From: Pleurotus ostreatus/Saccharomyces cerevisiae fusant
Lineage: Eukaryota > Opisthokonta
DNA: 51,050 nt
Assembly: GCA_024196135.1 (NCBI GenBank)
Contig: JAMQCK010000142.1
Location: forward strand, 1-51,050
Reading direction: 5' to 3'
This document shows, one piece after another, positions 49,401-51,050 of this stretch; the stretch's first letter is position 1; each line of letters begins with the position of its first letter. Below the pieces are notes generated by a model. It had not been told where the DNA came from, made no database searches, and saw only the letters and a program-made list of their open reading frames with translations. Both the position numbers and the translations under genes were made by a program.

Positions 49401-51050
49401 TCGTGCTCGACGGAGTACTCGCGTGGCACAACGTATGCGCGCTGGCTGACGGGGACGAGGGTCTGCACAAGGTCGTCCTGAGGTGCTTCGCCATGCGTGC
49501 CGGGGTTGAGTGCGCCGGGAAGTCGGCTTGTAGACGCACAGTCTGTCAATGGGAAGCTGTGGCCTGCGGTCGGGTACGACGGCGCGACAGGATCGTGATG
49601 TTCCGCGGTCGAAGTGGCTGCATCTCCTGCTATTTCTGACTCGTGAGATAGGGCATCGAGTGCGGTATGAGCTAGGGACGCATCAGTAAAATTCAAGCAC
49701 AGAGAGTGAACGGACATACCATCCCACGATGCCGGCTCCAAAGCAGGCACTGGAGTATGCGATGGGCGGAAGAGGGTCTCGCTCTCACACGGCGGATCTA
49801 GGAAGCTGACTGCGGGGGGTTCAAAGGTCCAGCCTACGTTGGGATGGAACCAGTAGGGGATCGGGGCCTTCGATTCCACAGGGTGGGGCTCAGCAGGCTG
49901 AGACTCCACCGAATGAGGCTCGTCCGGAGGAGCGTCATCCATTGGCGAAGCAGCTCTGGTCGGGGGTGGGGCGGCGTTGGGCGCCTCAGCCTCAGCAGCA
50001 GGCTCTCGCTCCTTCGTCTCCGCCTCGCCTTGCGCTTTGATTGTGCCCGTGGGCGGCTCCCGTACCTCCTCCGCCGTCACCATAAACTGCACCTCAGACG
50101 CCGCCTGTAGCCAGGGCGCCGACTCCGGAGGAGCAGGGACGCTGGGTCCGCAGGTCCATAGCCGATGAGTCAGAACCTTCGCGCCAGCAAAAGCACTCTG
50201 CAAGTCGGGCGGGCTTATCGCAGGTGTAACCATGGACACCCCATTCCACCACCGCCGATCCCTCTTCTGTGTCTCACGCAAACGCTCCGCCTCCCGCTGC
50301 ATGGTCAGCTGCAGCTGTCGCTCCTCCTTGCTCGGCTGCGTCATGTGCTCTTCCATACGACGCTGCGCCTCGGCCAGCGCGCGCTGCCTCTCCGCCTTCG
50401 CCTCCGCTCTGCGCCTGCGCTTCTCCTCGTCTTCCAGCACGCGTTGGTGGTCCCGCTGGTCTTGCGAGCGGGAGCGCTGTACCCTTGCTTGGCGGGGAGC
50501 GCGCTTGGCCCTCGTAGGAGTAAAGGACGTAGACGGACCACCGCTGGTCGACGGTGCAGCCTGAGGAGGAGGAGCGGGGACGGACATCTCTGGCTGTCTC
50601 CCGCCCTCGTCCAGGGGTTGTTGCCCGTGATAGTAGTGGTATCCATGCCACTGCTGCTGGCCCATCTCCTCCACCTGCCGCGGATCCTCATGCTCTCTCG
50701 CAGCATCCTCCTGCCGTCTCATTGTCGCCTCCTGCAGACGCCCGACACTCTGGCGACGTGCATGATGGCTCGTCCAGTGCTGTTCATGAGCAGCCGCTGC
50801 TTCATGATCGCGCTCAGCACGAGAGGGCGAGCGCGCAGGCCCAGCGCGCTCGCACGCCTCCCTCTCGCGCCTGAGCTCCGCCAGGAAGTTCGTCGCCTTG
50901 CGGTCCATCATAGAGCTTTGGGGCATCGCAGACTGTGTAGGCGCGCCAGCTTCGTCGCCATCGAGGGGCGTAGCATCGCGAAGTGACGCGATATGGTCTT
51001 CCAAGCGGGGTAGCTCGTTGACATGAAGAGCGGGGGAGGAACTGTCGGAA
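46445..51050 (-). CDS. long low-complexity protein with coiled coil and Cys/His cluster (5' partial)
   Basis: The frame enters from beyond 51050 and ends at TGA 46445-46447. Three 48-nt GT-AG introns are likely: 49672-49719, 49114-49161 and 48676-48723. Each is stop-free and a multiple of three, so the frame also reads through them. The N-terminal part has a long charged coiled coil (about 50245-50460; EEKRRRRAEAKAERQRAL), then RRWWNG and a Pro/Glu-rich region. Around 49390-49270 lies a possible zinc-binding set, CPVC, then CVH and CERC. The rest is Pro/Ser/Val/Glu-rich and disordered, ending in a basic stretch (SFKEHLALKRKREAEAAERE, SPSRRKAPKEEK) that could act as a nuclear signal. I do not recognise the family; a nuclear scaffold or chromatin-associated protein is a plausible guess. 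Confidence 0.75.
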   Translation of the reverse strand, partial: SDSSSPALHVNELPRLEDHIASLRDATPLDGDEAGAPTQSAMPQSSMMDRKATNFLAELRREREACERAGPARSPSRAERDHEAAAAHEQHWTSHHARRQSVGRLQEATMRRQEDAAREHEDPRQVEEMGQQQWHGYHYYHGQQPLDEGGRQPEMSVPAPPPQAAPSTSGGPSTSFTPTRAKRAPRQARVQRSRSQDQRDHQRVLEDEEKRRRRAEAKAERQRALAEAQRRMEEHMTQPSKEERQLQLTMQREAERLRETQKRDRRWWNGVSMVTPAISPPDLQSAFAGAKVLTHRLWTCGPSVPAPPESAPWLQAASEVQFMVTAEEVREPPTGTIKAQGEAETKEREPAAEAEAPNAAPPPTRAASPMDDAPPDEPHSVESQPAEPHPVESKAPIPYWFHPNVGWTFEPPAVSFLDPPCESETLFRPSHTPVPALEPASWDGMSVHSLCLNFTDASLAHTALDALSHESEIAGDAATSTAEHHDPVAPSYPTAGHSFPLTDCASTSRLPGALNPGTHGEAPQDDLVQTLVPVSQRAYVVPREYSVEHDFAARLVPCPVCEGWEESDDEGSSLPPSCVHEKVLAECERCKELGLAEGARWKTQCIAREGVPRHQIWTRSTMSEGVRAAGMCSVGPFLGLRSPISALAAYADEYIDEEEENELRYPDEEPTRQDVGVDASIANPVEDPQTVQPLEDSDSNDEIQVTGYNSAPPQPADSASWGFPSAIADRYLPIDCVLTLRDGVLIPVPRASVAKDAQIVESLPIVHARQEVRERGECDPLAPASLSDCTTADASTQAEALDEARNLKRARDGNGDESPRPYKVAKNAPSLSGPTEDDDAAAAQALVLLLNGNGPMRNQSQPGVDASVGSTPSSSTPEAPSSSSLEAPSSATLAAPRSTISEVPSAPSADSPTCEVASVDASAPSSTDVPKATEDALPASPWPVWPPPEVFMEVDDLAPRPASTAESGESATSSDSLQRSGEGQRDGEGRGGAAFEIGKSAAGEVDRSSVKELGEPSPEAYDEPPSVSSAEAPAVDGLHAVDQAADAHRVIDAEVVVAVNGVEAPVDLDQPLVGKSGSSANGDLEVNGAGHADPKSRAVTPSPVVEDGEIVEKDVTMPSSSESLPSAVAVEVPAAIADDLPVPIICEEPVATVVAEESLADLAYADFEVVETAHAVVDNKAIRSPADRTPEPAPCRPLSNAADVAAALFPPSPEADTPPEPTGFSSEAAVAAALFPEEYLDVAEPASAASTSTLLRINPPPSLHVSPPPSLHVSPPLLSSTTAQSPLSPEVPMSVIAVTPMDDRVSHIAAVDSAESKVVTAVGPSTSCVALVPTAAHPVEAERALTHDPLSPSVEVPTPPVAVAVERAPAHDLPPPQPSGFAGTLENGYARAFAAGCPPNDRQLVKQGGMIIPAGQLEPPRARLSFKEHLALKRKREAEAAERERDAVAVSERGEKAEREGKRARLDEEPPSIPAALMTRGGSRPRSTKSPPASQKAAAGSASDRKSPSRRKAPKEEKAGTSSAYRDVMGSFCM

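Overview
The window looks like nuclear DNA of a basidiomycete fungus, probably an agaricomycete. It has high GC, genes packed with 46-60 nt GT-AG introns carrying CTGAC/CTAAC-like branch sites, an HMG-box protein of the fungal mating-regulator type, a CCCH zinc-finger protein, and no operons or Shine-Dalgarno sites. The species was not identified.

Layout. (1) 1-1.4 kb: the last exon of an unknown gene and a decayed gene. (2) 1.6-34.4 kb: seven related genes, here called P1 to P7, on both strands (P1 1591-4516 -, P2 9538-12492 +, P3 19358-21641 +, P4 22114-25076 -, P5 26020-28650 -, P6 29237-31910 -, P7 32073-34370 -). Three ordinary single-copy genes lie among them: a DUF3820-like/Ser-rich nuclear protein (4883-8027), a two-finger CCCH protein (13459-14515) and an HMG-box/AT-hook protein (14774-16737). 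A minisatellite patch lies at 17.4-18.65 kb. (3) 35.4-44.7 kb: about 9 kb without a credible gene, made of a 1.15-kb direct duplication, CpG-dense satellites, many 20-60 bp tandem repeats, and alternating polypyrimidine/polypurine tracts. (4) 44.9-51 kb: a small helical protein gene, a possible 3' exon, and the 3' part of a long low-complexity protein gene that runs off the window.

The main result is the P1-P7 family. I placed splice sites by hand, and every member gives an open spliced frame with consistent intron phases: P1 739 aa, P2 753, P3 502 (damaged), P4 754, P5 696, P6 692, P7 601. I recognise no known domain in them. Each full-length protein is built from two homologous halves of about 350 residues. 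Each half contains a helical lead, a W-[IV]-x-G-[FL]-x-x-A-Q signature, a short helix ending near a conserved Pro, a pair of membrane segments encoded by one exon of about 235 nt, a W..W/YH..GW helix and a closing helix. The two halves match exon for exon with the same intron phases (2,1,0,1,0,0), so the ancestral gene arose by internal duplication after its introns were in place. The copies then multiplied locally, carrying conserved upstream blocks, and some decayed: P3 lost half-1 exons, and a fossil of a P7-type last exon lies upstream of P5. Function is unknown. What the sequence supports is a locally amplified, fast-diverging family of four-pass membrane proteins next to a large heterochromatin-like satellite block.
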